Part shown: piece after piece, positions 36,624-45,978 of the stretch
How the letters are laid out: each line of letters opens with the position of its first letter
Numbering within the stretch: position 1 is the first letter of the stretch
Assembly (NCBI RefSeq): GCF_003318295.1
Contig: NZ_QOCW01000024.1
Coordinates: 1 to 64,000, forward strand
Direction: 5' to 3'
Source: Bacillus taeanensis
GTDB taxonomy: Bacteria; Bacillota; Bacilli; Bacillales; UBA6769
Length of the DNA: 64,000 nucleotides
Program-made: the position numbers and the translations under genes
The notes under the pieces: generated by a model
Databases searched by the model: none
What the model was told of the DNA's origin: nothing
What the model saw: only the letters and a program-made list of their open reading frames with translations

Positions 36624-37989
36624 TTGCATTTTGTCTTGTTTCCTCTGTTTCTTTTTTCTCAAACAGCTTAATCTCACGCCATTTTCCATAGCGATAATAA
36701 AATAAGGCGATGATACTGCTAATAATAAAACTCGTCCCAATTCCATAAGCAATGCCGTCTTCATCGAAAAAACGTGTAAAAAGATACGTCAGCGGCACCC
36801 GCAATGCCCAAAAGGAAATTAAATTTAACACAAGCACCTGTACCATCGCCCCTGCCGCTCTTACAATCCCGTTTAACACGAAATTAATACCTAAAAACGG
36901 ATAGAAAAAGGCAACAGCTTTTAAATAAGCGGCCCCAAATGCAATTGTCTCCTGATCAGAAACGAACAAACGAATAAGCAAATCCGCACTTAGAAAGACA
37001 AGCAAACTGATTAAAAAAGAAACCGATAAAATAAGCAAAATTCCCTTTTTGGCAATCTCTGCAACGCGTTCCCATTTTAAGGCGCCAATATTCTGGCCAG
37101 CAATACTATTTACCGCAGAGCCTAACGTAAAAGCAGGCAGCATAATGATGCTGTCAATCCGCTGTGAGGCTCCAAATCCAGCAACAACATCTTCCCCAAA
37201 TCCCGCGACAATGCCCATAATCGCTGTGACTCCGCCGGAAATCGCCACCATCTGCAAACCGCCCGGCAGTCCCAGCTTGATGATTGTTTTTAAATAATTG
37301 GCTTCTGGAAAATGCGGCATCGTAAACGGTACTTTTGATTTTTTTAACGAGTAAATAATTCCGTATAAAAACGCCGATCCTTGGGCGACAATCGTAGCAA
37401 GCGCTGCGCCTTCAATGCCAAGATCAAAGGTTACAATAAAAAGCGGATCTAAAACAGTGTTTAAAACAACCGCCCACAACACAAAGCGTACCGGTGTTTT
37501 ACTATCCCCTAACGCTCTTAATACCGTCCCGATAAAATTGTACCCAAATAAAAATAAAATTCCTAAAAAGTTCACCTGTAAATACGATTTTGCTAACGGA
37601 AAAATCGCTTCAGGCGTTCCTAATAACGTTAAAATGCTTCCTGAAAAAAGATAGCCGACAACACCAAGAGCAACCGCTAAAACGCCGAGAACGACAACAA
37701 AGGCATTTAATGATTCTTTTAAACCCCGCTCATCATTTGCACCTTTTTGCTGACTTAACACCGTTAAGGTTGCCCCGTTAATTCCAATAATAAAAGACAG
37801 TACCGTAAAAATAACGGTTGCTGAAATCGAAATCGCACCAAGTGATGAAGCACCAAGCAAATTTCCGATCCACAAGCTGTCAATAAATTGATACGAAGTT
37901 TGCAGTAAATTTGTTAAAAAAATCGGTCCAGAATAAAAAAGCATTTTTCGTAAAATACTTCCCTCTGTAAAATCATATCCTTGATTCAT
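36619..37989 (-). CDS. MATE family efflux transporter
   Basis: 456 residues, twelve helices in two homologous halves. Starts GSILRKMLFYSGPIFLTNLL; LGTPEAIFPLAKSYLQV and AGFGASQRID are typical of the DinF/NorM-type MATE family. It exports cationic compounds with H+ or Na+; substrate unknown. AGAAGGGATAATC precedes the ATG. Confidence 0.92.
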   Translation of the reverse strand: MNQGYDFTEGSILRKMLFYSGPIFLTNLLQTSYQFIDSLWIGNLLGASSLGAISISATVIFTVLSFIIGINGATLTVLSQQKGANDERGLKESLNAFVVVLGVLAVALGVVGYLFSGSILTLLGTPEAIFPLAKSYLQVNFLGILFLFGYNFIGTVLRALGDSKTPVRFVLWAVVLNTVLDPLFIVTFDLGIEGAALATIVAQGSAFLYGIIYSLKKSKVPFTMPHFPEANYLKTIIKLGLPGGLQMVAISGGVTAIMGIVAGFGEDVVAGFGASQRIDSIIMLPAFTLGSAVNSIAGQNIGALKWERVAEIAKKGILLILSVSFLISLLVFLSADLLIRLFVSDQETIAFGAAYLKAVAFFYPFLGINFVLNGIVRAAGAMVQVLVLNLISFWALRVPLTYLFTRFFDEDGIAYGIGTSFIISSIIALFYYRYGKWREIKLFEKKETEETRQNAK

Positions 37990-38102
37990 GATTATCCCTT
38001 CTCCAGCTGATTTTCATATCGTTTATTCTACACATAATGATGTTTAAAAAAAGATTGAAACGGAAACAGTAACAACAAATCATTGAAAGGAGCTCGACTC
38101 TC

Positions 38103-38528
38103 ATGGATGAACAAAAGTTGAAAGAAGAAATACTGCACGTTATGGATCAAAACCATACCGGCACGCTCGCAACTGTAAAAAAACAAAAACCGCACTCTCG
38201 TTATATGACATTTAGTCATGAGGATTTAACGCTATACACACCAACAAGTAAAGAAACATACAAAGTCGATGAAATTAAAGAAAATCCAAATGCACATATT
38301 TTGCTCGGTTATAACGGAAACGGCTGGGGCGACCAGTATATTGAGTTCCAAGGGAAAGTATCCCTTAACGATTCAAAAAACTTAAAAGAAAAGCTTTGGA
38401 GCGATGAATTAAAAAACTATTTTTCAAGTCCTGACGACCCCAATTATGTGGTTCTTCAGTGCCAGCCTGAAACAATTCGCCTTATGAACAATAACTCAGA
38501 ATCATCCCAAACACTTGAACTTTCTTAA
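38103..38528 (+). CDS. Pyridoxamine-phosphate-oxidase-like general stress protein (YdaG-like)
   Basis: 141 residues, split-barrel flavin-binding fold: GTLATVKKQKPHSRYMTF and NAHILLGYNGNGWGDQYIEFQG. Resembles the general stress protein 26 family. Cofactor and substrate not provable here. AAAGGAGC precedes the ATG with a long spacer. A GTTTAA (38042) with a poor GGAAAC 14 bp later is only a weak sigma-B candidate. Confidence 0.8.
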   Translation: MDEQKLKEEILHVMDQNHTGTLATVKKQKPHSRYMTFSHEDLTLYTPTSKETYKVDEIKENPNAHILLGYNGNGWGDQYIEFQGKVSLNDSKNLKEKLWSDELKNYFSSPDDPNYVVLQCQPETIRLMNNNSESSQTLELS

Positions 38529-38531
38529 TAA

Positions 38532-38650
38532 AGAAAAGCGGAAGCACCCGTTCAGCCTCGACAAGCAAATGTTCTTTCGACGAAAAGGCGCTTTTTGCCT
38601 TTACGCCGGAAGGTTATTTGACTCGAGAGACTGGGGGCTGCAGCTGGACA
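38532..38650 (+). repeat. Repeat family 1, copy 10 (type A)
   Basis: AGCACCC/GGGGGCT and AGCCTC/GAGACT arms with one mismatch each. First of a tandem pair. Confidence 0.8.
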
Positions 38651-38653
38651 ATT

Positions 38654-38772
38654 AGAAAAGCGGAAGCGCCTTGCTCACCCCCGACAAGCAAATGTTCTTT
38701 CGACGAAAAGGCGCTTTTTGCCTTTACGCCGGAAGGTTATTTGACTCGAGAGGGTAGGCGCCTGAAGCTAGC
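38654..38772 (+). repeat. Repeat family 1, copy 11 (type A)
   Basis: AGCGCC/GGCGCC and ACCCCC/GAGGGT. The 3' end differs (CCTGAAGCTAGCC instead of GCAGCTGGACA). Confidence 0.8.
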
Positions 38773-38785
38773 CAATAAAAAAGCA

Positions 38786-38823
38786 TAGGGTCTGACCTTC
38801 CTCCAGTTGAGGGGCAGACCCTA
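38786..38823. terminator. Hairpin with family 2-like sequence
   Basis: TAGGGTCTG pairs with CAGACCCTA (9 bp), downstream of the OsmC gene and after the two repeats. Confidence 0.7.
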
Positions 38824-38839
38824 CTTTAGTTAACATGCT

Positions 38840-39226
38840 TTATGCTTGTACTAACTCGAATGATTCAGTTATTTCAATGCTGTCTTTGACCGACTGCACC
38901 ATTGAACAATTTTTTCGCGTTACTTCTAATGCTTTTTCAATTTTTGTTTCTGATAACTCTTCACCTGCAATAATAAAATGAAGATGAATTTTTTCAAGGC
39001 GATTCGCTTCTGCTTCATTTCGAACAACTTCCGCCTGAACAGTGACATCACTATAAGAAATTCGTTTTTTCGTAAGCACTTTGCGAAGTATCCCGCCGCT
39101 GCATACGGCTATAGATGATACAAGCAGCTGAAATGGACGAAATCCATAATCAGAATCTCCTGAAATATGTAGTTCTCCATATTCAACATTTGTCGTAAAT
39201 CCATTTTCTTTCATTTTAAATTCCAT
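38840..39226 (-). CDS. OsmC family protein
   Basis: 128 residues with the two redox cysteines of OsmC/Ohr-type peroxidases: Cys in SIAVCSGGILRKVL (about 42) and Cys in TRKNCSMVQSVKD (about 106). It probably reduces organic peroxides or persulfides. GGGGAAG precedes the ATG. Monocistronic. Confidence 0.85.
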   Translation of the reverse strand: MEFKMKENGFTTNVEYGELHISGDSDYGFRPFQLLVSSIAVCSGGILRKVLTKKRISYSDVTVQAEVVRNEAEANRLEKIHLHFIIAGEELSETKIEKALEVTRKNCSMVQSVKDSIEITESFELVQA

Positions 39227-39464
39227 AGCCCTTACTTCCCCTTTCTCTTACCGTTTCCTATCTGTACATTTTAATGCACAACCCTTAAAAAAGCGAATCA
39301 TTCATACTGCCATTCAATGTTTAAACATAGACGTTAAAGGCAAACTAAGGAAGGTATATGGAAGCGATTTCATTGACAGGATTATAAATTCCTTTTTATA
39401 CTAAATAATAGTAATCATGTAATAATTATTTTAATTATTTTCGTGACAAAGGAGACGATTTATT

Positions 39465-39914
39465 TTGAAATTACGTACTGAGATGCCGGAACTCGCTGGC
39501 GCAACGACTTGGTTAAATGGTGAAGTTTCAAAAAGCGATCTTATCGGAGACAAGCCCACACTTATCCACTTTTGGAGTGTAAGCTGTGGCTTATGCAAAG
39601 AAGCAATGCCAAACATTAATGAATTTCGCGATGAATACAAAGATAAATTAAACGTTATTGCCGTTCATATGCCTCGTTCTGAAAAAGATCTTGATCTTGA
39701 GCAAGTTAAAGAAGTAGCAAGAACACACGAAATTACGCAGCCAATTTTCGTTGATAATGAACATAAGCTAACCGATGCATTTGAAAATCAATATGTCCCG
39801 GCATACTATGTGTTTGATAATGAAGGGAAATTGCGTCACTTCCAAGCGGGCGGCGGCGGCATGAAAATGCTGACAAAGCGTGTAAACCGCGTCCTTCCAA
39901 GTGAAGAAGAGTAA
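39465..39914 (+). CDS. TlpA/ResA-like thioredoxin-fold protein, no signal peptide
   Basis: 149 residues: FWSVSCGLCKEAMP gives a CXXC active site (CGLC), and VPAYYVFDNEG has the cis-Pro loop. AhpC/TSA-TlpA family. Unlike ResA it has no N-terminal membrane anchor, so it should be cytosolic. Starts at TTG 39465 after AAAGGAGACG. Confidence 0.85.
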   Translation: MKLRTEMPELAGATTWLNGEVSKSDLIGDKPTLIHFWSVSCGLCKEAMPNINEFRDEYKDKLNVIAVHMPRSEKDLDLEQVKEVARTHEITQPIFVDNEHKLTDAFENQYVPAYYVFDNEGKLRHFQAGGGGMKMLTKRVNRVLPSEEE

Positions 39915-39917
39915 GGT

Positions 39918-39958
39918 AGAAATGCGGAAGCACCCGTTTAGACTCGACAAGCTGGACA
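39918..39958 (+). repeat. Repeat family 1, internally deleted copy
   Basis: AGAAATGCGGAAGCACCCG ... GACAAGC joins directly to TGGACA; the junction is at an AGC shared by both ends, so a deletion between short direct repeats explains it. Confidence 0.7.
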
Positions 39959-39975
39959 ATAAACGGTATTTACTA

Positions 39976-40007
39976 AAAGGATCACCGATGACGGTGATCC
40001 TTTTTTT
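39976..40007 (+). terminator. Terminator of the thioredoxin-like gene
   Basis: AAAGGATCACCG / CGGTGATCCTTT stem, loop ATGA, then T run. Confidence 0.85.
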
Positions 40008-40119
40008 GTTTCTTTATACAACTTTTCTCCCTTCTCCCCCTGTTATTGCCATAAATATTTTTAGAAAAAAATTAAACACTAAGAAGGAAATTAGTTCATA
40101 TAAAAAGGAGAATTTACAG

Positions 40120-40884
40120 ATGAACGATTTAAAAATAAAACTGCTTATCCCTTCTGTTCTTTTATTGTTTGCTGCCGCCTGCGGGATAAATGACGAACAG
40201 GCGCAAAATAATCATGACGATAACATCTCAAGTTCTCAAACAGAAATGTCGAGCGAACAATTTCCACATACAAAGCCGATTAAAGTACAGGAAGCTCGCT
40301 ATGAATACCGCGTTGATTTTGGACAAGGTGCAGGTCAGGGCGGCGTAGTGAAAGACCCGAATATCGTGACACGTCAATATGAAATTAGACCAAATCAACC
40401 ACAAGCCCAGCAGCCAACGCAGCCGCAGGAAACACCGCAGCAAGCAGCACCCAAACAGGAACAGGCAGCACCACAGCAAAAACAGCCAACAAAAGCGGCT
40501 GGTAATATTAGTGAAATTGAACAACGAGTTATTGAATTAACAAATGAACAAAGAAGAAAAAATGGGCTCCCTGATTTAAAAGCAGACACATCATTAAGCA
40601 ATGTCGCTCGCGAGAAATCCAATGATATGCAAAAAAACAATTACTTTTCCCATACAAGCCCAACGTACGGCTCGCCGTTTGATATGATGCGCGACTTTGG
40701 AATTACGTACAACGCAGCAGGTGAAAATATTGCTAAAGGGCAGTCAACAGCTGAACAAGTTGTCAACTCTTGGATGAACAGCGCCGGTCACCGTAAAAAT
40801 ATTTTAAGCGGCAATTTTACGCATATTGGCGTAGGATATAACGGCACTGGGCATCATTGGACACAGATGTTTATTAGTAAATAA
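40120..40884 (+). CDS. CAP/SCP-domain lipoprotein (YkwD-like)
   Basis: 254 residues. Lipobox AAAC (Cys21), a Pro/Gln/Ala-rich linker (about residues 85-130), then a CAP domain: EIEQRVIELTNEQRRKNGLP, SHTSPTYGSPFDMM, GENIAKGQSTAEQVVNSWMN and SAGHRKNIL. Extracellular and membrane-anchored; related proteins are found in the coat/exosporium and cell wall. AAAGGAGAAT precedes the ATG at 40120. Confidence 0.88.
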   Translation: MNDLKIKLLIPSVLLLFAAACGINDEQAQNNHDDNISSSQTEMSSEQFPHTKPIKVQEARYEYRVDFGQGAGQGGVVKDPNIVTRQYEIRPNQPQAQQPTQPQETPQQAAPKQEQAAPQQKQPTKAAGNISEIEQRVIELTNEQRRKNGLPDLKADTSLSNVAREKSNDMQKNNYFSHTSPTYGSPFDMMRDFGITYNAAGENIAKGQSTAEQVVNSWMNSAGHRKNILSGNFTHIGVGYNGTGHHWTQMFISK

Positions 40885-40890
40885 AATGTA

Positions 40891-40933
40891 AAAAACCGAG
40901 CTGATTTAGCACGTAGATCAGCTCGGCTTTTTG
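40891..40933 (+). terminator. Terminator of the CAP-domain gene
   Basis: ACCGAGCTGAT / ATCAGCTCGGC stem, then TTTTT. Confidence 0.8.
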
Positions 40934-41006
40934 TAAAATTTTAATTCATATTTAAATACTAAACGAAGTTACCTTTAGAGGATATACACTGTAACTTTAG
41001 TTTGCT

Positions 41007-41813
41007 TTATGACTGAAACACTTCACTTACAATTTCATGATCAGACCTGCCGCCAAGGTTTTTACCGATTAATTCGTCAATATTTTTATTCATTTGTTCT
41101 TTCAGCTGTAAGGCTTCCTCTTTTTCACCAATCATAATAATTTGTTCCCAATTATGATCTTTTGCTTTTTTATCAATTTTTGGTGCTAAGTTTTTGTACC
41201 AGCGCTGTTTGTTTGCTTCAAAACGATCTTTAAACTGTTCCTGCTGATAGCTTTTTCCACCTTTTCCGAGCGTAACATCAGCATGGTGCGGGCCTTCGTG
41301 CTGACGCCAATCTTCTGTTTCAAGATCAAGCATATAATGGATCGATTCCCTTACCTGCCCAAGTTCTGCTTCAACGATTCGAACGTCCTCTTGATTGACA
41401 ACCACGATTCCCGAGGCTGGATATTTCTCTTTGAGCTCCTGCAGTTGATCAACAACAGGATATTCTTCCCAATAAAAATTTGTTTCAACAGGCATCTGTA
41501 AGAAGTTAACAGACCATACTTGCTGATCGGCAGACGCAAACAAAACAACCCCTCGCTGGAGATCGCGTTCATGATCCAAAATTTCTTTATTTACCATGTC
41601 TTTAATTTTTTTGAAGTTTTTGAGCGCTTCTTTCGTGCCGCCTGCTTCAATATATTCCTCAAGTTTTTTTAATCCATTTTTCAGTTTAATTTTCCATTCA
41701 CCGTTTTGCTGATCCATGCTGCTTCGATCCGTATTTAAGTACATCGATAGGATTTTATTTGGTTCTTCTAATTGAATGCTTTTTAGTTCTTCTATTTTTT
41801 TAGTGATAATCAT
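41007..41813 (-). CDS. VLRF1/aeRF1-type release-factor-like protein
   Basis: 268 residues, charged and cytosolic. N-terminal ILSMYLNTDRSSMDQQNGEWK and the middle domain VVVNQEDVRIVEAELGQVRE resemble the eRF1-related families found in Bacillus (named from memory). Some relatives act on stalled ribosomes; no catalytic GGQ motif is evident here. CAAAGGAG precedes the ATG. Confidence 0.6.
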   Translation of the reverse strand: MIITKKIEELKSIQLEEPNKILSMYLNTDRSSMDQQNGEWKIKLKNGLKKLEEYIEAGGTKEALKNFKKIKDMVNKEILDHERDLQRGVVLFASADQQVWSVNFLQMPVETNFYWEEYPVVDQLQELKEKYPASGIVVVNQEDVRIVEAELGQVRESIHYMLDLETEDWRQHEGPHHADVTLGKGGKSYQQEQFKDRFEANKQRWYKNLAPKIDKKAKDHNWEQIIMIGEKEEALQLKEQMNKNIDELIGKNLGGRSDHEIVSEVFQS

Positions 41814-41920
41814 TTTTTGTCAACTCCTTTGAAGTATAGTTGAAAGCTTTTTCCTCTACTATTCTATTTCCGCTCCCATACGCATCTAAACTAATCGTTT
41901 TGAACTAGGTTATTGAGTTC

Positions 41921-41988
41921 CTAAGCTTTTGACTCCGAACAGGTGATAGAACCATTCGCACGTCGGAGTCAAAATTAAAATTGCTTAG
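41921..41988. repeat. Repeat family 3-related hairpin
   Basis: TTTTGACTCCGA / TCGGAGTCAAAA (12 bp perfect) inside CTAAGC/GCTTAG; contains GACTCCGAACAGGT, also present in the element at 34870. Confidence 0.65.
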
Positions 41989-42057
41989 CCCAATTTTCTA
42001 AAAAGTAGTTTCATTGTTTGGAAATTGTGGTAAAATAGAATTAATAAAAACTAATAA

Positions 42058-42072
42058 CTAAAATAATTCTAA
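42058..42072. promoter_or_regulatory. PerR-like box upstream of pfeT
   Basis: CTAAAATAATTCTAA, reverse complement TTAGAATTATTTTAG, matches 11 of 14 defined positions of TTATAATNATTATAA. B. subtilis pfeT is a PerR target. Confidence 0.5.
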
Positions 42073-42174
42073 TTTGTGGTATTGCTGTCACCTGCCCCGC
42101 GCAGATGGCAGCTTTCGTCGTTTTAAGGGTAATGAAGTTGACTCTCGTTATCAATTAGAAAGGTGGAATTTTCA

Positions 42175-44085
42175 TTGGAAAACATTCAAACTAAAACAGC
42201 TTACATGGATCAAGTCGAAAAACAGGAGCGTCCTGTCAGCGAATTTTTACAAAAACACGGAGAGTTACTCGCAGCAGTTATAAGCGGTATTCTCATCGCC
42301 TTTGCCTTTGTATTAAAGGAGGCCGCTCCCTATTTATTTGGTGCCGCGTTTTTAATCGGCGGGTTTGCTAAAGCGAAAGAGGGCATTGAAGACTTAGTCT
42401 TTGAAAAATCGTTAAATGTTGAGATCCTGATGATTTTAGCGGCGATTGGTTCCGCGATTATCGGCTACTGGGCAGAAGGTGCGATTTTAATTTTTATTTT
42501 CTCATTAAGCGGTGCGCTTGAAACATATACACTCAATAAAAGTGAACGCGACTTATCTGCTCTTATGGCTCTTCAGCCGGAAGAAGCTCTTGTCATCCGC
42601 GATCATAAAGAAATCATTATTCCAGCTTCACAGTTAGTACTTGGTGATCATGTATTAATTAAACCAGGTGAGCGCATTCCAACAGATGGGCGTATTATTA
42701 AAGGCCGCTCATCGATTAATGAAGCAGCGATTACTGGTGAATCGATTCCTGTTGAAAAAGCACTGCAGGATGATGTATTCGCAGGAACAGTAAACGTAAA
42801 CGGTGCATTAACGGTTGAGGTAACAAAACAAAGTGAAGAAACATTATTTCATAAAATTATTGAGCTTGTGCAATCTGCAAAAAGTGAAAAATCACCGTCA
42901 CAGCTTTTTATTGAACGTTTCGAAGGTCTTTACGTAAAAAGCGTCCTTGCAGTTGTTGGATTAATGCTGTTTTTACCGCACTTTATTTTAGGATGGAGCT
43001 GGCAGGAAACGTTTTATAGAGCAATGGTGCTTTTAGTTGTCGCTTCCCCGTGTGCGCTTGTAGCCGCGATTATGCCGGCAACACTTTCTGCGATTTCAAA
43101 TGGCGCGCGAAATGGAATTTTGTTCAAAGGTGGTCTTCATATTGAAAAGCTTGGCGCGATTAAAGCTGTGGCATTTGATAAAACAGGTACATTAACAACA
43201 GGAAAACCAGAAGTAACTGACATGTTGGTTCGAAACGATCTTGAAGAAGACACATTATTAACGATTGCCGCTTCCATTGAACGTCATTCTACACACCCAC
43301 TTGGTCAAGCAATTGTCCGCTGTGCCGAGAAACAAGAACTTTCTTTCCTACCTGTTGAAGAGATGGAGGACGTATCAGGCTGGGGCGTAAAAGCAGAGGT
43401 TAACGGGCAAAGCTATAAAATTGGAAAACTTTCATTTGTAAACGAAGCAAGTGCAAAAGCGTTTCACAGCGGTGCAGCTGAAACACTTCAAGCAGAAGGT
43501 AAAACCGTTGTATTTATTGAAGATGAAAAAGGCATTGCCGGGATGATTGCCTTAAAAGATATTGTTCGAAAGGAAACAGTTACAGCGATTAAAGCATTAA
43601 AGAAAGTCGGCATTCATACGATCATGATTACAGGTGATAACGAACATACCGCAAAAGCGATTGCAAAAGAAGCGGGCATTGATGAATATTTATCAGAGCG
43701 CCTTCCTGAAGAAAAGTTAAATACGATTTCTGAGTTAAAAGAAAAGTACGGCATGGTTGCGATGGTTGGTGACGGCATTAATGATGCACCCGCTCTCGCA
43801 AGCGCCAATATCGGAATTGCAATGGGCGCCGGAACAGACGCGGCATTAGAAGCATCTGATGTTGTGTTAATGAAAAATGACTTAATTCGTATTTCAGAAG
43901 CCATCGCCATTTCACAAAAAATGAAGAAAATCGTCAAGCAAAACATTGTATTTGCACTTAGTGTGATTTTACTGTTAATCGCTTCAAACTTCCTGCAGTT
44001 TCTATCCCTTCCGCTTGGCGTGATCGGTCATGAAGGCAGTACAATTCTCGTTATTTTAAACGGTCTTCGCATGTTGAAAGAATAA
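42175..44085 (+). CDS. pfeT: P1B4-type metal efflux ATPase, PfeT/ZosA-like
   Basis: 636 residues from TTG 42175, eight bases after AAGGTGG. P1B ATPase with SPCALVAA in the metal-site helix (SPC, the P1B-4 form), actuator TGES, phosphorylation DKTGTLT, nucleotide-binding HP in HSTHPLG, GDGINDAPAL and the C-terminal HEGSTILVILNGLRML. No N-terminal metal-binding domain. SPC plus HEGxT points to Fe(II)/Co/Zn export; PfeT of B. subtilis exports iron under PerR control. Confidence 0.88.
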   Translation: MENIQTKTAYMDQVEKQERPVSEFLQKHGELLAAVISGILIAFAFVLKEAAPYLFGAAFLIGGFAKAKEGIEDLVFEKSLNVEILMILAAIGSAIIGYWAEGAILIFIFSLSGALETYTLNKSERDLSALMALQPEEALVIRDHKEIIIPASQLVLGDHVLIKPGERIPTDGRIIKGRSSINEAAITGESIPVEKALQDDVFAGTVNVNGALTVEVTKQSEETLFHKIIELVQSAKSEKSPSQLFIERFEGLYVKSVLAVVGLMLFLPHFILGWSWQETFYRAMVLLVVASPCALVAAIMPATLSAISNGARNGILFKGGLHIEKLGAIKAVAFDKTGTLTTGKPEVTDMLVRNDLEEDTLLTIAASIERHSTHPLGQAIVRCAEKQELSFLPVEEMEDVSGWGVKAEVNGQSYKIGKLSFVNEASAKAFHSGAAETLQAEGKTVVFIEDEKGIAGMIALKDIVRKETVTAIKALKKVGIHTIMITGDNEHTAKAIAKEAGIDEYLSERLPEEKLNTISELKEKYGMVAMVGDGINDAPALASANIGIAMGAGTDAALEASDVVLMKNDLIRISEAIAISQKMKKIVKQNIVFALSVILLLIASNFLQFLSLPLGVIGHEGSTILVILNGLRMLKE

Positions 44086-44094
44086 GAGATAAAC

Positions 44095-44134
44095 GAAAAA
44101 AGCGAGGTTGACTTCAATCGTCAGCCTCGCTTTT
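44095..44134. terminator. Bidirectional terminator pfeT / LTA synthase-like
   Basis: AAAAGCGAGGTTGAC / GTCAGCCTCGCTTTT, convergent genes. Confidence 0.85.
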
Positions 44135-44136
44135 CA

Positions 44137-45978
44137 TTATTTTAAAAACCTGAGCAAATCACCATGAACAATTTGGTCTGACAGCTGCAGTTCTTTTTGC
44201 GCTATTTCAACCGTTTCTTTACAGTTTCCATATGGAAGCTTTGTTTGTGAGGATTTGTCATAGCACACGCCCTCTGTATAGACAAGCTCCTCTGTTACAA
44301 ACTCCCCATCGCGAAAAATAACAAGCTGCTCGCGATTTTTTGAAAAAAGATCCTGACCAAACTGCACAGTTCCTTTTGTATCAATTCCTAAAAGGTGGAG
44401 GATTGTTGGTTTTAAATCAATTTGCCCAGCTGTTGTGTGAAACACTTTCCCTTGTTCACCAGGAATATGAATAAATAGCGGCACACGCTGCAGTTCGATT
44501 TGATCGACTGCTGTAAACGACTCTCCAAGCGCTTCTTCTAACGCTTCTGTATAACTATTTGAAATGCCATAATGATCACCATACATAATGATGATTGAAT
44601 TTTCATATAATCCTTTTTTCTTTAAGCCCTCAATGAACCGGCGCACTGCTTCATCTTCATATCTTACCGTTGTAAAATAGCGATTTACAACCCCTTCTTC
44701 TGTTTCAAGCTCTGTAATCATTTCATCTTTTTGATCAAGAAGAAATGGAAAATGATTAGTAAGCGTTAGAAACTTTGCGTAAAAGGGCTGTGGAATCTCA
44801 TCAAGATGCTGCAAGGACTGCTCAAAAAACGGAATATCTTTTAAACCGTAATTTACTGAATTTTCTTCTGTAACCTGATAATCTTCTTTTGAAAAATAGC
44901 GATCATAGCCGAGTGTTTCATACATCACATCGCGATTCCAAAACGTTTTGTCATTGCCGTGAAAAGCGGCTGAATAATAGCCCGATCCTTTTAAAATCGC
45001 CGGGAGGGCGTTGTATTCATTTTCGGTTTTTCTTACAAACGCTGAGCCGCTTGATAACGGATAAAGCGAATTATCAATTAAAAATTCAGAATCAGACGTT
45101 TTCCCCTGTGCAGTTTGATGATAAAAATTGTTAAAATAATAGCTTTCGTTCATTAACTCATTTAAAAACGGGGTAACTTCTTCCCCATTTACCTTCTTAT
45201 TAATCACAAAGCTCTGCGTCGATTCTAGCGAAATTAAAATTACATTTTTTCCTTTTGCAGCGCCAAAATAAGTAGGATGAGGAGAAACATATTTTTGTGC
45301 GGTATAATCCGATGCTTCCTTCACATCCTTGTCAGTTGCAAACACATGGTCTGTTGAAAGAAGTGATTGACGGTATAAATCATACATGTGGTAATGAAAA
45401 ATCCCGAAGTTTGCCACAATGGTTTTGCGGTCATAATTAACTTTAAAAACTTCTGGATTGTTTAGTTTCACAAGGCCGAGATGAGCCGCAAATAAAAGCA
45501 AAGCCACTAACGCAATAAGGTGTTTTTTTCGCTCGGTTATCCTTTCCGCTTGTGGCCTTTCTTTTCGAATTAACCACCATATCACCGCAATATCAATAAA
45601 CAACAAAGTATCTGCCGAGTAAATCAGTTCAAGTGTGCTTGGTCCTAAACCGCCGACATTTTTAAATTGAAAAAGAATTGGCAGTGTTACAAAATCAATA
45701 TAAAAACGATAATATAAAACATTTATATATAAAATCGCCGTACCGATTATATTCATCACGAGGATCCATTTAGCGTGAATTTTTTTTGAAAAGAAAAAGC
45801 TGAACCCAATTAATAACAAAACAGAACTAATCGGGCTTATAAATAAGATGAGTTCTCCTAACAGTGTATCTCTTGAAAAACCAATAAAAAGTTTATAAAC
45901 AAGATACGTTTTAAGCCATAACAAAATGACTGTCCATCCGTATAATCGAAAGCTTGTCTGCTTCCTCTTTACTTTCAT
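44137..45978 (-). CDS. Lipoteichoic acid synthase-like enzyme (LtaS family)
   Basis: 613 residues: five N-terminal membrane helices (about 1-175), then the extracellular sulfatase-like domain. Catalytic Thr in AQGKTSDSEF, metal ligand Glu in LISLESTQSF, and MYGDHYG (Asp/His ligands). It polymerises glycerol phosphate from phosphatidylglycerol. Bacillus has several paralogues (LtaS, YfnI, YqgS, YvgJ); I cannot tell which. Confidence 0.9.
   Translation of the reverse strand: MKVKRKQTSFRLYGWTVILLWLKTYLVYKLFIGFSRDTLLGELILFISPISSVLLLIGFSFFFSKKIHAKWILVMNIIGTAILYINVLYYRFYIDFVTLPILFQFKNVGGLGPSTLELIYSADTLLFIDIAVIWWLIRKERPQAERITERKKHLIALVALLLFAAHLGLVKLNNPEVFKVNYDRKTIVANFGIFHYHMYDLYRQSLLSTDHVFATDKDVKEASDYTAQKYVSPHPTYFGAAKGKNVILISLESTQSFVINKKVNGEEVTPFLNELMNESYYFNNFYHQTAQGKTSDSEFLIDNSLYPLSSGSAFVRKTENEYNALPAILKGSGYYSAAFHGNDKTFWNRDVMYETLGYDRYFSKEDYQVTEENSVNYGLKDIPFFEQSLQHLDEIPQPFYAKFLTLTNHFPFLLDQKDEMITELETEEGVVNRYFTTVRYEDEAVRRFIEGLKKKGLYENSIIIMYGDHYGISNSYTEALEEALGESFTAVDQIELQRVPLFIHIPGEQGKVFHTTAGQIDLKPTILHLLGIDTKGTVQFGQDLFSKNREQLVIFRDGEFVTEELVYTEGVCYDKSSQTKLPYGNCKETVEIAQKELQLSDQIVHGDLLRFLK

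Larger units (their letters stand above)
41814..42174. other. Intergenic region upstream of pfeT
   Basis: Contains the family 3-related hairpin (41921-41988), a PerR-like box (42058-42072) and a leader hairpin CTGTCA-CTGC / GCAG-TGGCAG (42085-42111). The long leader (about 100 nt) is not a riboswitch class I recognise. Confidence 0.55.

Noticed and set aside
36564..36764. 66-codon minus-strand frame at the end of the MATE gene
   Set aside because: Overlaps the MATE gene in another frame and the terminator hairpin.
38042..38067. Sigma-B promoter upstream of the YdaG-like gene
   Set aside because: GTTTAA is present with 14-bp spacing, but GGAAAC matches GGGTAT poorly.
42062..42174. Metal riboswitch (yybP-ykoY or NiCo type) in the pfeT leader
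   Set aside because: One hairpin is present, but none of the conserved core sequences of these classes could be found.
42074..42283. 69-codon plus-strand frame at the pfeT start
   Set aside because: Overlaps the pfeT leader and N-terminus in another frame; no supporting ribosome binding site.
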